Shown one piece after another: positions 51,013-59,357 of a stretch of DNA of 64,000 nt. This DNA is from RDXT01 sp033762375 (GTDB lineage: Bacteria; Bacteroidota; Bacteroidia; J057), in contig JANRLQ010000068.1 of assembly GCA_033762375.1 (NCBI GenBank), forward strand, positions 1 through 64,000, read 5' to 3'. Below the pieces are notes generated by a model. That model was not told the origin of the DNA. It searched no databases and saw only the letters and a list, made by a program, of their open reading frames with translations. The first letter of the stretch is position 1; each line of letters begins with the position of its first letter. The position numbers were made by a program, and so were the translations under genes.

Positions 51013-53838
51013 TTATTGGATTTCCAGCAGCCGGGTCATCTCCCGCTCACCTGCTTGTACCCGCACGAGGTAATACCCGGGCACAACCCGCTGCCCGCCG
51101 ATCAGCAGGTCCCAGGTGGCTGTGTAGGTACCCGGCAGAAGGTGGGCATCATCGAGCAGGGTTTCGAGGGTGCGTCCCTGCATGTCAAGTACCGTCACAC
51201 GGGCCGGGCCGGCAGCCTCAAGGTCGAGGTCAAGCTGTACGCTGCTTACCGCCGGATTGGGATAAAGCCGGATGGCCAGGGGCAATACCGGATCACCGGC
51301 TGCCAGGGATACATCAGGCGTAGTCAGGCGCTCATCGGTATAGATACGGTACTCACCCGCCGCAAAAGGCAGGGTCATGTTGGTGGTAGGCACCTCCAGG
51401 CTGTCGCCGCTGAAGTACTCGTACCACCGGCCCGTGGCAGGAAAATTAACAGCCCCGTTGCGGGCGGCCACATCAAAGTTGCCACAGACGACCGCATTCA
51501 TGCTGGTATCGGTGAGGATGATCCGCTTGACCAGTCCGCCTACGTCCATGCTGAAGCTGCTGGTCCGGAAGACAGGCTCTTCTGCCCGGAGCTGGAGCAG
51601 GGCTGACCAGACGCGGTAGAGTTTGTCCCGAAAAAAATCTGACTGGTAGTTCCAGCGGATGGGTTTCTCGCCGGTACGGCCATTAAAGTTGATGGACACG
51701 TCGTACCCGAGCTCCCCAAACTGCCAGATCATCTTAGGTCCCGGCACTGTAAAGAAAAACGCTCCTACGAGTTCCATCCGCGCCAGGGCCGTGCTCAGGT
51801 CACGGACATTATACCCGGGACCCGAAAATCCCTGATTCAGGTTTTGGAACATCAGCCGCTCCTCATCGTGACTCTCCATGTACCCGACCACATGGGGGAA
51901 GTTCCAGCCCCGGTTTTTGTAGGATACCCACTGGAAGTTGGTATTGCTGGTGTTGCCTTTGGCGGCCTCTCCGTAGTTGCCGTGCATATTGCCCCAGAGC
52001 ATCATGCCATAGTTGGCGAGTTCTTTTTCCTCGGTATTGTCAGCGAAGTGTTCCAGGATAAAATACACGGTCGGATCCAGGGTTTTGAGCTGGTCGTACA
52101 TCCGCTTGAGGAGGGCGATGCGGGAGGCATCGTACTGCCCCCATTGTCCGACGTTGGTACCGGAGTTGACCTGGGTGAAGCCTTTGGAGAGGTCCATCCG
52201 GTATCCGTCAAAGTGATACTCCTGCACCCAGTAGGCCAGAACCCGGTCCACAAAGGTTTTGGTCTGGGCACTCTCGTGGTTAAAGTCATATCCTACGCTG
52301 AAGGGGTGTGTCGCCTCCGGATTAAACCAGGGATTGTCTGCCGAGGGGCGGCTGTTGGCATCGTCCCAGTAAAGCCGGGTGAGGGGGCACTGGCTGAAGG
52401 CATGGTTGAGTACCATGTCGAGGATCACGGCGATCCCGCGCCCGTGGCAGGAGTCTATAAATGCCTTGAGGTCCGTAGCAGTGCCGTAGTATTTGTCCGG
52501 CGCAAAAAAGAAGCTTGGATTGTACCCCCAGCTGTTGTTGCCCTCAAACTCCATGACAGGCATCAGCTCAATGGCATTCACACCGAGACGCTGGAGGTAG
52601 TCCAGGGTATCAATGACGGTTTTGTAATCATGGCGGGCCACAAAATCCCGGATATGCAGCTCATAGATGATCAGGTCCCCGTTGGCGGGGCGCTGGAAGG
52701 TGGTATGTTGCCAGGTATAGGCAGGTTTGGCAGGCTGAAGGACAGACACAATCCCGGTCGTGAGACCCGTAGGATAGGGTTTGAGACCGGGATATACGGT
52801 CCCGAGGAAGGGATCATTGCCGGGATCAAGGACCTTGTCTGCATAGGCATCGGCGAGCCGGAGGGTTCCGTCTATCAGGTACTGAAAAGCATACTCCTGG
52901 CCCGGGGTGAGGCCCGGCACCTGAAGCCACCAGAGGGTGCTGTCCAGGGAGCGGCTCATATAATATTCGCCCTCAATCTGCCAGGCATTAAAGTCGCCGA
53001 GTACATACACAAACTCCTTGCGGGGCGCATACAGGGCCAGGATAACAGTACTGTCGTTGAGATAATTAATACCGGGACGGATATTGGCAGGTGGATCCTG
53101 CTGGCTGACGGGCCCCCGCACGACATAATAAACGGAGTCCGCATAGGTCTGTCCGTTATAGGTGCCGCGAACCTTGATCCAGTGTTTGCCGGGGGAGGTG
53201 CCGGTGGCGGTATAGTTGATTTCCGTACCCGTGAGGGAGGCCTGCACCGCACCGTCCTCCAGGATCTCCAGGCCGGAGGCAAAAGGCACAGCGGCCCGGA
53301 TGTCCACCGTCTCACCGAGGGAGATCAGCGTAGGCTGAGAGACCGGTTTTAAAAACCGGATTTCATAGGTCGAGCCGTCCCAGAGGGGATAATAAATATC
53401 TGCACCGGCCGGGTCACGTCCCACAACCGTACCTGCCTGGTTGCGAAACACATACGCAAGCTGCAAGACATTCACATTGGTGGGAATATTGTTGTAATAC
53501 GACCGGATCCGGTAGCTGATTTTGTGGCGGTTATTGCCGAGGTTTTCCATGAGCACGCGGGGGTCAGCGGTGCCCCAGTTGCCCTGGACGTACTTCCAGT
53601 CGGAGGGCGAGGTACTTTGGTTGGTGATCACCCCCGTGTGCGCATATACCGGTGCGACACCGGTGAGCGCGGCATTGCCCTGGGTAGCGTCATAGATCAC
53701 CGTGATAGAGTCGTCCACCGTCGGAAACACCGGGCTGATGTCCAGGATCTGGGCGGACACCAGCACAGGCATCAGGGTCAGTGCTGCCAGGGGCAGTCCA
53801 TTCCGTACACGATCAGCGAGTAGTCTGAAGTATTTCAT
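51013..53838 (-). CDS. Secreted GH13 alpha-amylase-family enzyme with T9SS type A sorting domain
   Basis: A signal peptide (LAALTLMPVLVSAQ) is followed by two beta-sandwich domains: an N-terminal module and a CBM48-like module (NDSTVILALYAPRKEFVYVLGDFNAWQ). The GH13 barrel shows GVNAIELMPVMEF, DMVLNHAFSQ, FDGYRMDLSK (nucleophile Asp, near residue 546), ILEHFAD (acid/base Glu) and MESHDEERL (third Asp). The C-terminus (LYPNPAVSSVQLDL ... GQRVVPGYYLVRVQAG) is a T9SS type A sorting signal. It degrades alpha-glucans outside the cell. It is divergent from a carbohydrate-binding T9SS protein with operators between. Confidence 0.93.
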   Translation of the reverse strand: MKYFRLLADRVRNGLPLAALTLMPVLVSAQILDISPVFPTVDDSITVIYDATQGNAALTGVAPVYAHTGVITNQSTSPSDWKYVQGNWGTADPRVLMENLGNNRHKISYRIRSYYNNIPTNVNVLQLAYVFRNQAGTVVGRDPAGADIYYPLWDGSTYEIRFLKPVSQPTLISLGETVDIRAAVPFASGLEILEDGAVQASLTGTEINYTATGTSPGKHWIKVRGTYNGQTYADSVYYVVRGPVSQQDPPANIRPGINYLNDSTVILALYAPRKEFVYVLGDFNAWQIEGEYYMSRSLDSTLWWLQVPGLTPGQEYAFQYLIDGTLRLADAYADKVLDPGNDPFLGTVYPGLKPYPTGLTTGIVSVLQPAKPAYTWQHTTFQRPANGDLIIYELHIRDFVARHDYKTVIDTLDYLQRLGVNAIELMPVMEFEGNNSWGYNPSFFFAPDKYYGTATDLKAFIDSCHGRGIAVILDMVLNHAFSQCPLTRLYWDDANSRPSADNPWFNPEATHPFSVGYDFNHESAQTKTFVDRVLAYWVQEYHFDGYRMDLSKGFTQVNSGTNVGQWGQYDASRIALLKRMYDQLKTLDPTVYFILEHFADNTEEKELANYGMMLWGNMHGNYGEAAKGNTSNTNFQWVSYKNRGWNFPHVVGYMESHDEERLMFQNLNQGFSGPGYNVRDLSTALARMELVGAFFFTVPGPKMIWQFGELGYDVSINFNGRTGEKPIRWNYQSDFFRDKLYRVWSALLQLRAEEPVFRTSSFSMDVGGLVKRIILTDTSMNAVVCGNFDVAARNGAVNFPATGRWYEYFSGDSLEVPTTNMTLPFAAGEYRIYTDERLTTPDVSLAAGDPVLPLAIRLYPNPAVSSVQLDLDLEAAGPARVTVLDMQGRTLETLLDDAHLLPGTYTATWDLLIGGQRVVPGYYLVRVQAGEREMTRLLEIQ

Positions 53839-53898
53839 ACAAAAAACAGATTAAATATGATTGGCGATTCTCATAGGTTAAAGGTACAAGAATTTTCT

Positions 53899-53942
53899 GC
53901 AAACGTTGCCGAAAAATCTTGGAGACTTCTGCAAACGTTTGT
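53899..53942. promoter_or_regulatory. Two LacI-type operators between the amylase and CBM-like genes
   Basis: GCAAACGTTGC (53899-53909) and GCAAACGTTTGT (53931-53942), 32 bp apart, three helical turns. CAAACGTTTG is a perfect palindrome of the LacI/MalR class. Both genes concern polysaccharide handling, so joint control by a LacI-type repressor or activator is likely. The regulator is not in the window. Confidence 0.65.
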
Positions 53943-54033
53943 AACTTTGGGCAACCAATTTTCAGGTTATGCGTTCTTTACAGTGAGTTTACATTTACCT
54001 AATATTCACTACTCAATCAACACTCAATTCTGT

Positions 54034-54714
54034 ATGCGCAAGATTTACCTTTCCCTGGTTTTTGTACTGGCTGCTGCAGCCGCTTTTGCTCAAAACAAAA
54101 CGGTAACCCTCCGGGTGGACATGACCGGCCAGACCGTATCTGCTGATGGTGTACACGTAGCTGGCAACTTTCAGGTGGCCGCTGGTTTTGCTTCTGACTG
54201 GACGCCCAATATCACCCCCCTGACCAACGAAGGCAACGGCCTCTACACCGTGACGATCAGCGTGCCTGCCGGTACGTATGAATATAAGTACATCAACGGC
54301 AATGCCTGGGGCGGGGACGAGCTGGGTATTACGTCTGATTGTGGTTCTGGTGGTATCGGTACGCTGAACCGACTGATTGTAGTGTCTACTGACAGCGTGC
54401 TGCCTGCTTTCCTCTTTAATACCTGCACGGTCAGCATCCGTTCCAGCATCGAGGGTGACCTGAGCGCTACCCGTCCGGTACGGGTGTATCCTAACCCGAT
54501 GACCAACGAGAGCGTATTTGAGTTTAGCAATGAGGCCCGCAGCAGCTACACCTTCCGCATGACCACGATCAATGGTCAGGTGGTACGTGAGGTTCGTGAC
54601 TTCACCGGTGATGCCATCGCCATCGAGCGTGGTACCCTGGCTTCTGGCCTGTACTTCCTCTCCCTGATCAATGAGGCAGGCGAGGTGTACAACACCAAGA
54701 TGACCATCGAATAA
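54034..54714 (+). CDS. Secreted carbohydrate-binding-like protein with T9SS type A sorting domain
   Basis: The ATG at 54034 starts a signal peptide (MRKIYLSLVFVLAAAAAFAQ). Residues 22-130 are an immunoglobulin-like starch-binding / E-set domain (VTLRVDMTGQTVSADGVHVAGNFQ, YEYKYINGNAWGGDELG), as in CBM20- or CBM48-like modules. The C-terminal 80 residues (VYPNPMTNESVFEFSN, GTLASGLYFLSLI) are a T9SS type A domain. Probably a surface glucan-binding partner of the divergent amylase. A strong terminator follows. Confidence 0.85.
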   Translation: MRKIYLSLVFVLAAAAAFAQNKTVTLRVDMTGQTVSADGVHVAGNFQVAAGFASDWTPNITPLTNEGNGLYTVTISVPAGTYEYKYINGNAWGGDELGITSDCGSGGIGTLNRLIVVSTDSVLPAFLFNTCTVSIRSSIEGDLSATRPVRVYPNPMTNESVFEFSNEARSSYTFRMTTINGQVVREVRDFTGDAIAIERGTLASGLYFLSLINEAGEVYNTKMTIE

Positions 54715-54739
54715 GGAATACTCTACATAAAGAGTATTA

Positions 54740-54764
54740 CAAGGCCCCGACGGGGCCTTGTTTT
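54740..54764 (+). terminator. Rho-independent terminator
   Basis: CAAGGCCCCG and CGGGGCCTTG (54740-54760) pair almost back to back, followed by TTTTG, 25 bp after the stop codon. Confidence 0.85.
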
Positions 54765-54887
54765 GTTTAGCAAGGGCCCTGCCCTGCCCCCGGATAGCCT
54801 ATGCGAAAAGTCATCTGCCCATATGTTTTATGGCGTTCTCAGGGTACAACAAACCTGGTAGTATTGAATCATCATAAGGCAAGTGAC

Positions 54888-55268
54888 ATGAAAGCTCCGA
54901 TCCACATACAAGCCGGTCAATCTCTCGGGGAGGTTTCCAGCGCTTTTCATCAGGTATATCCCTACCTGAAACTGGCGTTTTTTGATCATGGACATGCGGA
55001 GGGTCATGTATCAGCCCGGGCAGACCAGCTTTCAGTCGGTCATATCCTGCGGCCGGTCGAGGCGCATGTCACTACCCTGGAGATCGAAGAACACATGACC
55101 GTAACCGCACTGGAAAGTCAGTTTCAGGCGGTATTCGGGATCGGCGCGCAGGTGCTGCGTCAGTCCGGCGGCCTATGGCTCCAGACGGGCAGTACGGATC
55201 ACTGGACCCTCACCAAACAACATGCAGAAGGTGAGCGGGACAGCCTTATGACCGCAGAGGGCATCTGA
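54888..55268 (+). CDS. Conserved hypothetical protein
   Basis: The ATG at 54888 (MKAPIHIQAGQSLGEVSSAFHQVYPYLKLAFFDHGHAEG) marks the likely start; the longer frame reads back into the terminator region. The final part (ALESQFQAVFGIGAQVLRQSGGLWLQTGSTDHWTLTKQHAEG) is a motif I know from small Bacteroidota proteins: FxxxFGLxxQVxRxSGxxWLxTTxTDxWTLxxQxxxG. No function is established for it. Confidence 0.7.
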   Translation: MKAPIHIQAGQSLGEVSSAFHQVYPYLKLAFFDHGHAEGHVSARADQLSVGHILRPVEAHVTTLEIEEHMTVTALESQFQAVFGIGAQVLRQSGGLWLQTGSTDHWTLTKQHAEGERDSLMTAEGI

Positions 55269-55318
55269 CAGCCTCTGCCCCTATCAGGGCATTACTCAGA
55301 ACACATGCATAGATACGG

Positions 55319-55349
55319 TACCCCGGCAGCCAGTCTGCCGGGGTATTTT
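55319..55349 (+). terminator. Rho-independent terminator
   Basis: TACCCCGGCAG (55319-55329) and CTGCCGGGGTA (55335-55345) form an 11-bp perfect stem with a 5-base loop, then TTTTG. Confidence 0.85.
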
Positions 55350-55496
55350 GTTGACTTTGGGGGTGTATGATCTGGCTTTAGACGAAAATTTATCCTCATG
55401 CCCTATATTTTGCATCCTGGGGTTGCTGTTTTTTCCAGGAAAAATGTATCTTACCCTTTTACACTCTTTCACTTACTTCCTAACGTACAGAATTTT

Positions 55497-57107
55497 ATGC
55501 GTTTACAATTGCTCTCCATTGCGGCGGGTATCCTCCTGCTGCCAACTGGTCTGATGGCACAGGAGGCCGAGCGCTCCTGTCACAGCAATGAGTACCACGA
55601 GCTTCAGCGTCAGGCTGACCCCGGTCTGGATGGACGCCGGGCCGAGATCGAGCGTTTTACGGCGGAGTATGTGCGCGAGCATGGACACGCCTCTGCCCGC
55701 GTAGTACGCACGATCCCGGTAGTCGTTCACGTGGTCTACAACACAGCATCCGAAAACATCTCTGATGCCCAGATTTTGTCTCAGATTGCTGTGCTGAACA
55801 AAGACTTTCGCCGCCTGAATACCGACGCCAATAATACCTGGGCGCAGGCTGCCGATTCAGAAATTGAGTTTTGCCTCGCTACTGTAGATCCTAATGGCAA
55901 TGCCACAACCGGTATCACCCGGACATCCACCACCCGGACCTCTTTTAGCTACACCAATGACTATGTGAAGTTTACGGCTCAGGGCGGCAAGGATGCCTGG
56001 CCCCGCGACTCCTACCTCAACCTTTGGGTCTGTGACCTGGGCTCCGGCCTGCTGGGGTATGCACAGTTTCCAGGCGGTGCTGCTGCTACTGACGGGGTCG
56101 TGTGCGACTACCTGTACTTCGGGACTACGGGCGTAGCCACGGCTCCCTTCAACCTGGGCCGGACTGCCACCCACGAGGTCGGCCACTGGCTCAACCTCTA
56201 CCACATCTGGGGTGATGATGGCACTTCCTGCACCGCAGGCTCTGACCAGGTAGCTGATACCCCTAACCAGGCTGACGAAAACTATGGCTGCCCTTCCGGT
56301 GCTATTATTTCCTGCTCCAATGGCCCTGCCGGTGACATGTACCAAAACTACATGGACTACACGGATGACGCCTGTATGAACCTCTTCACTGCTGGTCAGG
56401 CTGCCCGTATGCAGGCTGTATTTGCGACAGGTGGTGCCCGCGCAGCCCTCCTCAACTCCAATGGTTGTGGTGGTGGTGGCACAGGCCCTACCTGTACTGA
56501 CGGTGTACAGAATGGCAATGAAACCGGCGTGGACTGCGGCGGTCCTGACTGCGCTCCTTGTCAGGTAGCTACCTGCAACCCGCCTACCAACGTTACGGCC
56601 AGCAATATCACCCGCCGTCAGGCCCTGATCAGCTGGACTGCGGCCTCTGGTGCTACCAACTATACTGTATTCTACAAACTTTCTACCGCCAGCACCTGGA
56701 CCTCTGTCACCACCAGCGGCACCTCACGGACCATCTCCGGCCTGACCCGCAACCGGACCTACCAGTATTATGTACAGTCCAATTGCGCCGGTGGTGCGAC
56801 CGCAGTATCTCCGACCCAGACCTTTAACACCCTCGCCCGTCTGGCAGGTGATGTGCCTGCCATGCTCGCCTACCCCAACCCGACCAGCGGCAAACTCACC
56901 ATCGAGTTTGGCATCTTTGATGCAGAGACCGCGGATCTGGTCATCACGGACATGGTAGGCCGTCAGGTAAAAACCCTGTCCGGTATCAACCTTACCGAGG
57001 GATATATTGAGCTGGACCTCTCTGGATTTGAAAATGGCATGTATTTCCTGAACCTCACCGATGAGTACGGCGAGCGGTATGTACAGCAGGTGGTGATCAC
57101 CCACTGA
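55497..57107 (+). CDS. Secreted M43-family zinc metalloprotease with FN3 and T9SS type A sorting domain
   Basis: The ATG at 55497 (MRLQLLSIAAGILLLPTGLMAQ) gives a signal peptide. The catalytic domain has the metzincin motif HEVGHWLNLYH (about residues 225-235) and a downstream Met-turn region (MDYTDDACMNLFT), features of pappalysin/cytophagalysin proteases. An FN3 domain follows (PTNVTASNITRRQALISWTAASGATNYTVFYK), then the sorting domain (AYPNPTSGKLTIEFGIF ... LSGFENGMYFLNLTDEYG). It is secreted through T9SS and cleaves proteins outside the cell or at its surface. Confidence 0.93.
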   Translation: MRLQLLSIAAGILLLPTGLMAQEAERSCHSNEYHELQRQADPGLDGRRAEIERFTAEYVREHGHASARVVRTIPVVVHVVYNTASENISDAQILSQIAVLNKDFRRLNTDANNTWAQAADSEIEFCLATVDPNGNATTGITRTSTTRTSFSYTNDYVKFTAQGGKDAWPRDSYLNLWVCDLGSGLLGYAQFPGGAAATDGVVCDYLYFGTTGVATAPFNLGRTATHEVGHWLNLYHIWGDDGTSCTAGSDQVADTPNQADENYGCPSGAIISCSNGPAGDMYQNYMDYTDDACMNLFTAGQAARMQAVFATGGARAALLNSNGCGGGGTGPTCTDGVQNGNETGVDCGGPDCAPCQVATCNPPTNVTASNITRRQALISWTAASGATNYTVFYKLSTASTWTSVTTSGTSRTISGLTRNRTYQYYVQSNCAGGATAVSPTQTFNTLARLAGDVPAMLAYPNPTSGKLTIEFGIFDAETADLVITDMVGRQVKTLSGINLTEGYIELDLSGFENGMYFLNLTDEYGERYVQQVVITH

Positions 57108-57128
57108 TAACGTCCCATACGCTGATAT

Positions 57129-57158
57129 AAGGCTGTCTCTCCGGAGGCAGCCTTTTTT
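57129..57158 (+). terminator. Rho-independent terminator of the protease gene
   Basis: AAGGCTG and CAGCCTT flank TCTCTCCGGAGG with an inner CTCC/GGAG pair, followed by TTTTTT, 22 bp after the stop codon. Confidence 0.8.
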
Positions 57159-57241
57159 GTGGACACGGATCGGCCTGCCTGGTGCCACGGGGGCTGGTTT
57201 GGGCAGGCTTTAACCCTTTTAGATAACTTTTGCTTAATATT

Positions 57242-57271
57242 TTGATCTTATGTATTCGCTCACTACTTTTG
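57242..57271 (+). promoter_or_regulatory. Promoter of the SRP RNA gene
   Basis: TTG (57242-57244), exactly 19 bp, then TACTTTTG (57264-57271), an exact TTG-N19-TAnnTTTG match to the Bacteroidota housekeeping promoter. The RNA would start about 6 bases downstream. Confidence 0.85.
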
Positions 57272-57375
57272 TCCCCGGCAAGGCTGTACGGCCAGATCCC
57301 TCCGAACTCCGCCAGGTCTGAAAGGAAGCAACGGTAGGCAGGTTGATCGGTGCGATACGGTTCTTGCCTTTTTTT
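57271..57375 (+). ncRNA. ffs: Signal recognition particle RNA (small bacterial type)
   Basis: The conserved apical part is present (CCTCCGAACTCCGCCAGGTC ... GAAAGGAAGCAACGGTAGGC), with the symmetric internal loop and GGAAGCAACGG loop that bind Ffh. The ends pair, GGCAAGG (57277-57283) with CTTGCC (57363-57368), and a T run follows at 57369-57375, so the terminator stem closes the RNA. Length is about 95-100 nucleotides. It targets nascent membrane proteins with Ffh. A perfect promoter precedes it. Confidence 0.92.
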
Positions 57376-57449
57376 GAGCCTCCCATCAGGATATTCCCCA
57401 GGGTACTATCGGCTGATGATTTTATATAGGTACACATCTCTAACCTTAA

Positions 57450-57481
57450 CGCCCGGACATTGTCTCTGACATATCCGGGCG
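57450..57481 (+). promoter_or_regulatory. Perfect 8-bp hairpin directly before the ribD start codon
   Basis: CGCCCGGA (57450-57457) and TCCGGGCG (57474-57481) form a perfect stem with a 16-base loop, ending one base before the ATG at 57483. It could block ribosome access or act as a terminator with the weak TGTTTTT that follows. It does not match the FMN riboswitch. Confidence 0.5.
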
Positions 57482-57482
57482 T

Positions 57483-58571
57483 ATGTTTTTACAGCGTATG
57501 TCTTTTTCAACCCAGGATCATTTTTTTTTGCAGCGGTGCCAGCACCTGGCGTCCCTGGGCGGCACGCGGGTATTACCCAATCCACGGGTAGGCTCGGTGA
57601 TCGTGCATGAGGGCCGTATCATCGGAGAGGGATACCACCAGTACCCTGGCGGCCCGCATGCGGAGGTCATGGCGGTCCGGGATATCCGCCCGGAAGATCA
57701 TGTCCTGGTCAAAGAGAGTAGCTTATACGTCAACCTGGAGCCTTGCAGCCACTTCGGCAAAACTCCGCCCTGTGCCGATATGATCATCACGCTGGGCATC
57801 CCACGGGTAGTGATCGGGTGTCAGGACCCTAACCCCAAGGTGTCGGGAGCAGGCATCCGACGGTTGCGGGATGCCGGTATCACGGTGGTTACGGCTCCGG
57901 ATGACAGCCCCTATATCTGGCAAAACCGGGTGTTTTTTGTCAACCAGCAACAAAAGCGTCCTTTTATCATCCTGAAATGGGCTGAAAGCCGTGACGGGTT
58001 TATCGGGGGATTTGACCAGGAAGGCAATCCCAAACCGCTCCGCATCTCCTGTGAAATGTCGCGGTTGCTGGCGCACAAACTCCGGGCTGAAATGCAGGTC
58101 ATCATGATCGGGAAAGGCACAGCGGCAGCAGACAATCCACACCTCACCACCCGCCATGTACCCGGTCACAACCCGATCCGTATGATCCTGGACCGCAACT
58201 TACGCCTCCCGGAAGCCATGCACCTGCGCACAGACGGCATTCCGACCATTATCCTCAATGCCTTGCGGCAGGACACGGAAGGCGCTGTACGGTATTATAT
58301 CCCCCGGCAATGGCATGATATACGGGCTTTGCTACAGGAGCTGTATGAGGTCCTCGGAATCTGCTCCATTATGGTCGAGGGAGGCAGTCACCTGCTGCGG
58401 CAGTTTATCACCCAGGATGTATGGGATGAAGTCTATCGGGTGACCGGTACGCTAAAGGCCGGAGCGGGTGTACCCGCCCCGGAGGTTCCGTGGTCATTTG
58501 AGGCAGAAGAAATGCTGGGTGAGGATCGGGTCGAAATCCTGCGCCGGGTCACGTGGACCCCTATACGCTGA
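57483..58571 (+). CDS. ribD: Bifunctional riboflavin biosynthesis protein RibD
   Basis: Two ATGs are possible, 57483 and 57498; the latter would start after the hairpin. The N-terminal deaminase domain has the zinc site HAE (residues 59-61) and PCSHFGKTPPC (about 87-97). The C-terminal reductase domain has FIILKWAESRDGFIGG and IMVEGGSHLLRQFI. It performs deamination of diaminohydroxyphosphoribosylaminopyrimidine and then reduction of the ribosyl side chain using NADPH, the second and third steps of riboflavin synthesis. Other rib genes are not in the window. Confidence 0.95.
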   Translation: MFLQRMSFSTQDHFFLQRCQHLASLGGTRVLPNPRVGSVIVHEGRIIGEGYHQYPGGPHAEVMAVRDIRPEDHVLVKESSLYVNLEPCSHFGKTPPCADMIITLGIPRVVIGCQDPNPKVSGAGIRRLRDAGITVVTAPDDSPYIWQNRVFFVNQQQKRPFIILKWAESRDGFIGGFDQEGNPKPLRISCEMSRLLAHKLRAEMQVIMIGKGTAAADNPHLTTRHVPGHNPIRMILDRNLRLPEAMHLRTDGIPTIILNALRQDTEGAVRYYIPRQWHDIRALLQELYEVLGICSIMVEGGSHLLRQFITQDVWDEVYRVTGTLKAGAGVPAPEVPWSFEAEEMLGEDRVEILRRVTWTPIR

Positions 58572-59096
58572 TTAGTTGCCGGTTTTCCAGGGAAATTCCG
58601 GACGGCTTGGCTTACGGTTGGGTTTCCGGATCGGCATAGCCTTGCGGTTGATCAGGACATAACGGGCAGAGAGTGCCGTGGCCGGCACAAACCCTACGCC
58701 GAGGGTAGCGCCTCCCCCAAAGCTCAGTTGGGGCTTAAAGTCAAATGCTACATTCACCTTGCCGATGGTGGCCTCGACCCCTACCTGCCCTTCGACTCCG
58801 TAGAGGTTTTTGCGCTCATATGAGTTGGTGCCCCCATGCAGGCCGGCTCCGTAAAATACATTCACCTTACGGGTGGCAAGGTTGACATGCCTGCGTGCCA
58901 GCAAGTGAAAGTAACTACGATCCCGGTAGTCATTGTCCAGGATAAACTCCACTGTGGTACGGGGCATCACCAGCTGAGACACGGTCAGGCCCCAGGTATT
59001 GCCGAGCCGGAGGCCGGCAGCCGTCACATAACCCTGAGCATGAGCATGATACATACCCAGCAGGCAAACGGCAAACAGAAAAGCACTCTTTTTCAT
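58572..59096 (-). CDS. Small outer-membrane-like protein of unknown function
   Basis: A signal peptide (MKKSAFLFAVCLLGMYHAHAQ) precedes about six short amphipathic strands (AGLRLGNTWGLTVSQLVM, VNVFYGAGLHGG, ATLGVGFVPATALSARYVLINRK), as in an eight-stranded porin-like barrel. It ends with a basic, Pro-rich tail (MPIRKPNRKPSRPEFPW), unlike a barrel end and perhaps periplasmic. The stop directly adjoins that of ribD. Confidence 0.6.
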   Translation of the reverse strand: MKKSAFLFAVCLLGMYHAHAQGYVTAAGLRLGNTWGLTVSQLVMPRTTVEFILDNDYRDRSYFHLLARRHVNLATRKVNVFYGAGLHGGTNSYERKNLYGVEGQVGVEATIGKVNVAFDFKPQLSFGGGATLGVGFVPATALSARYVLINRKAMPIRKPNRKPSRPEFPWKTGN

Positions 59097-59265
59097 ATAT
59101 AACGGTTATATATCCCGGATAATGACCCGCGGTTGAGGCCAGCGTTGCACCAGGACAAGGTACAATATATAAGATTGTACGGTAAAAGAGACCCGGCAGC
59201 CTTCACATCTGCACACAGAGGTGACACAGCCGGACGATACCTGTACACGGTTCGCAGATGCCGCA

Positions 59266-59302
59266 AAATAAAAACCCCCCGGCCTGTCGCACAGCGGCAG
59301 GC
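59266..59302 (-). terminator. Terminator of the cell-division operon (minus strand)
   Basis: Read on the minus strand, GCCTG and CAGGC (59298-59302 and 59282-59286), with an inner CGC/GCG pair, form a stem, followed by a G run and GTTTTTATTTT, 56 bp after the ftsZ stop. Confidence 0.55.
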
Positions 59303-59357
59303 GCGGGAAGCTCCGAAAGTAAATGACACAGCTAAGTCAGCGCACACGGGGACCTTT

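Noticed and set aside
51844..53352. Plus-strand open frame of 502 codons in the amylase gene
   Set aside because: Opposite strand holds a full GH13 enzyme with catalytic residues; the plus frame has no domain.
57437..57483. FMN riboswitch before ribD
   Set aside because: The conserved RFN sequence blocks are absent; only a simple hairpin is present.
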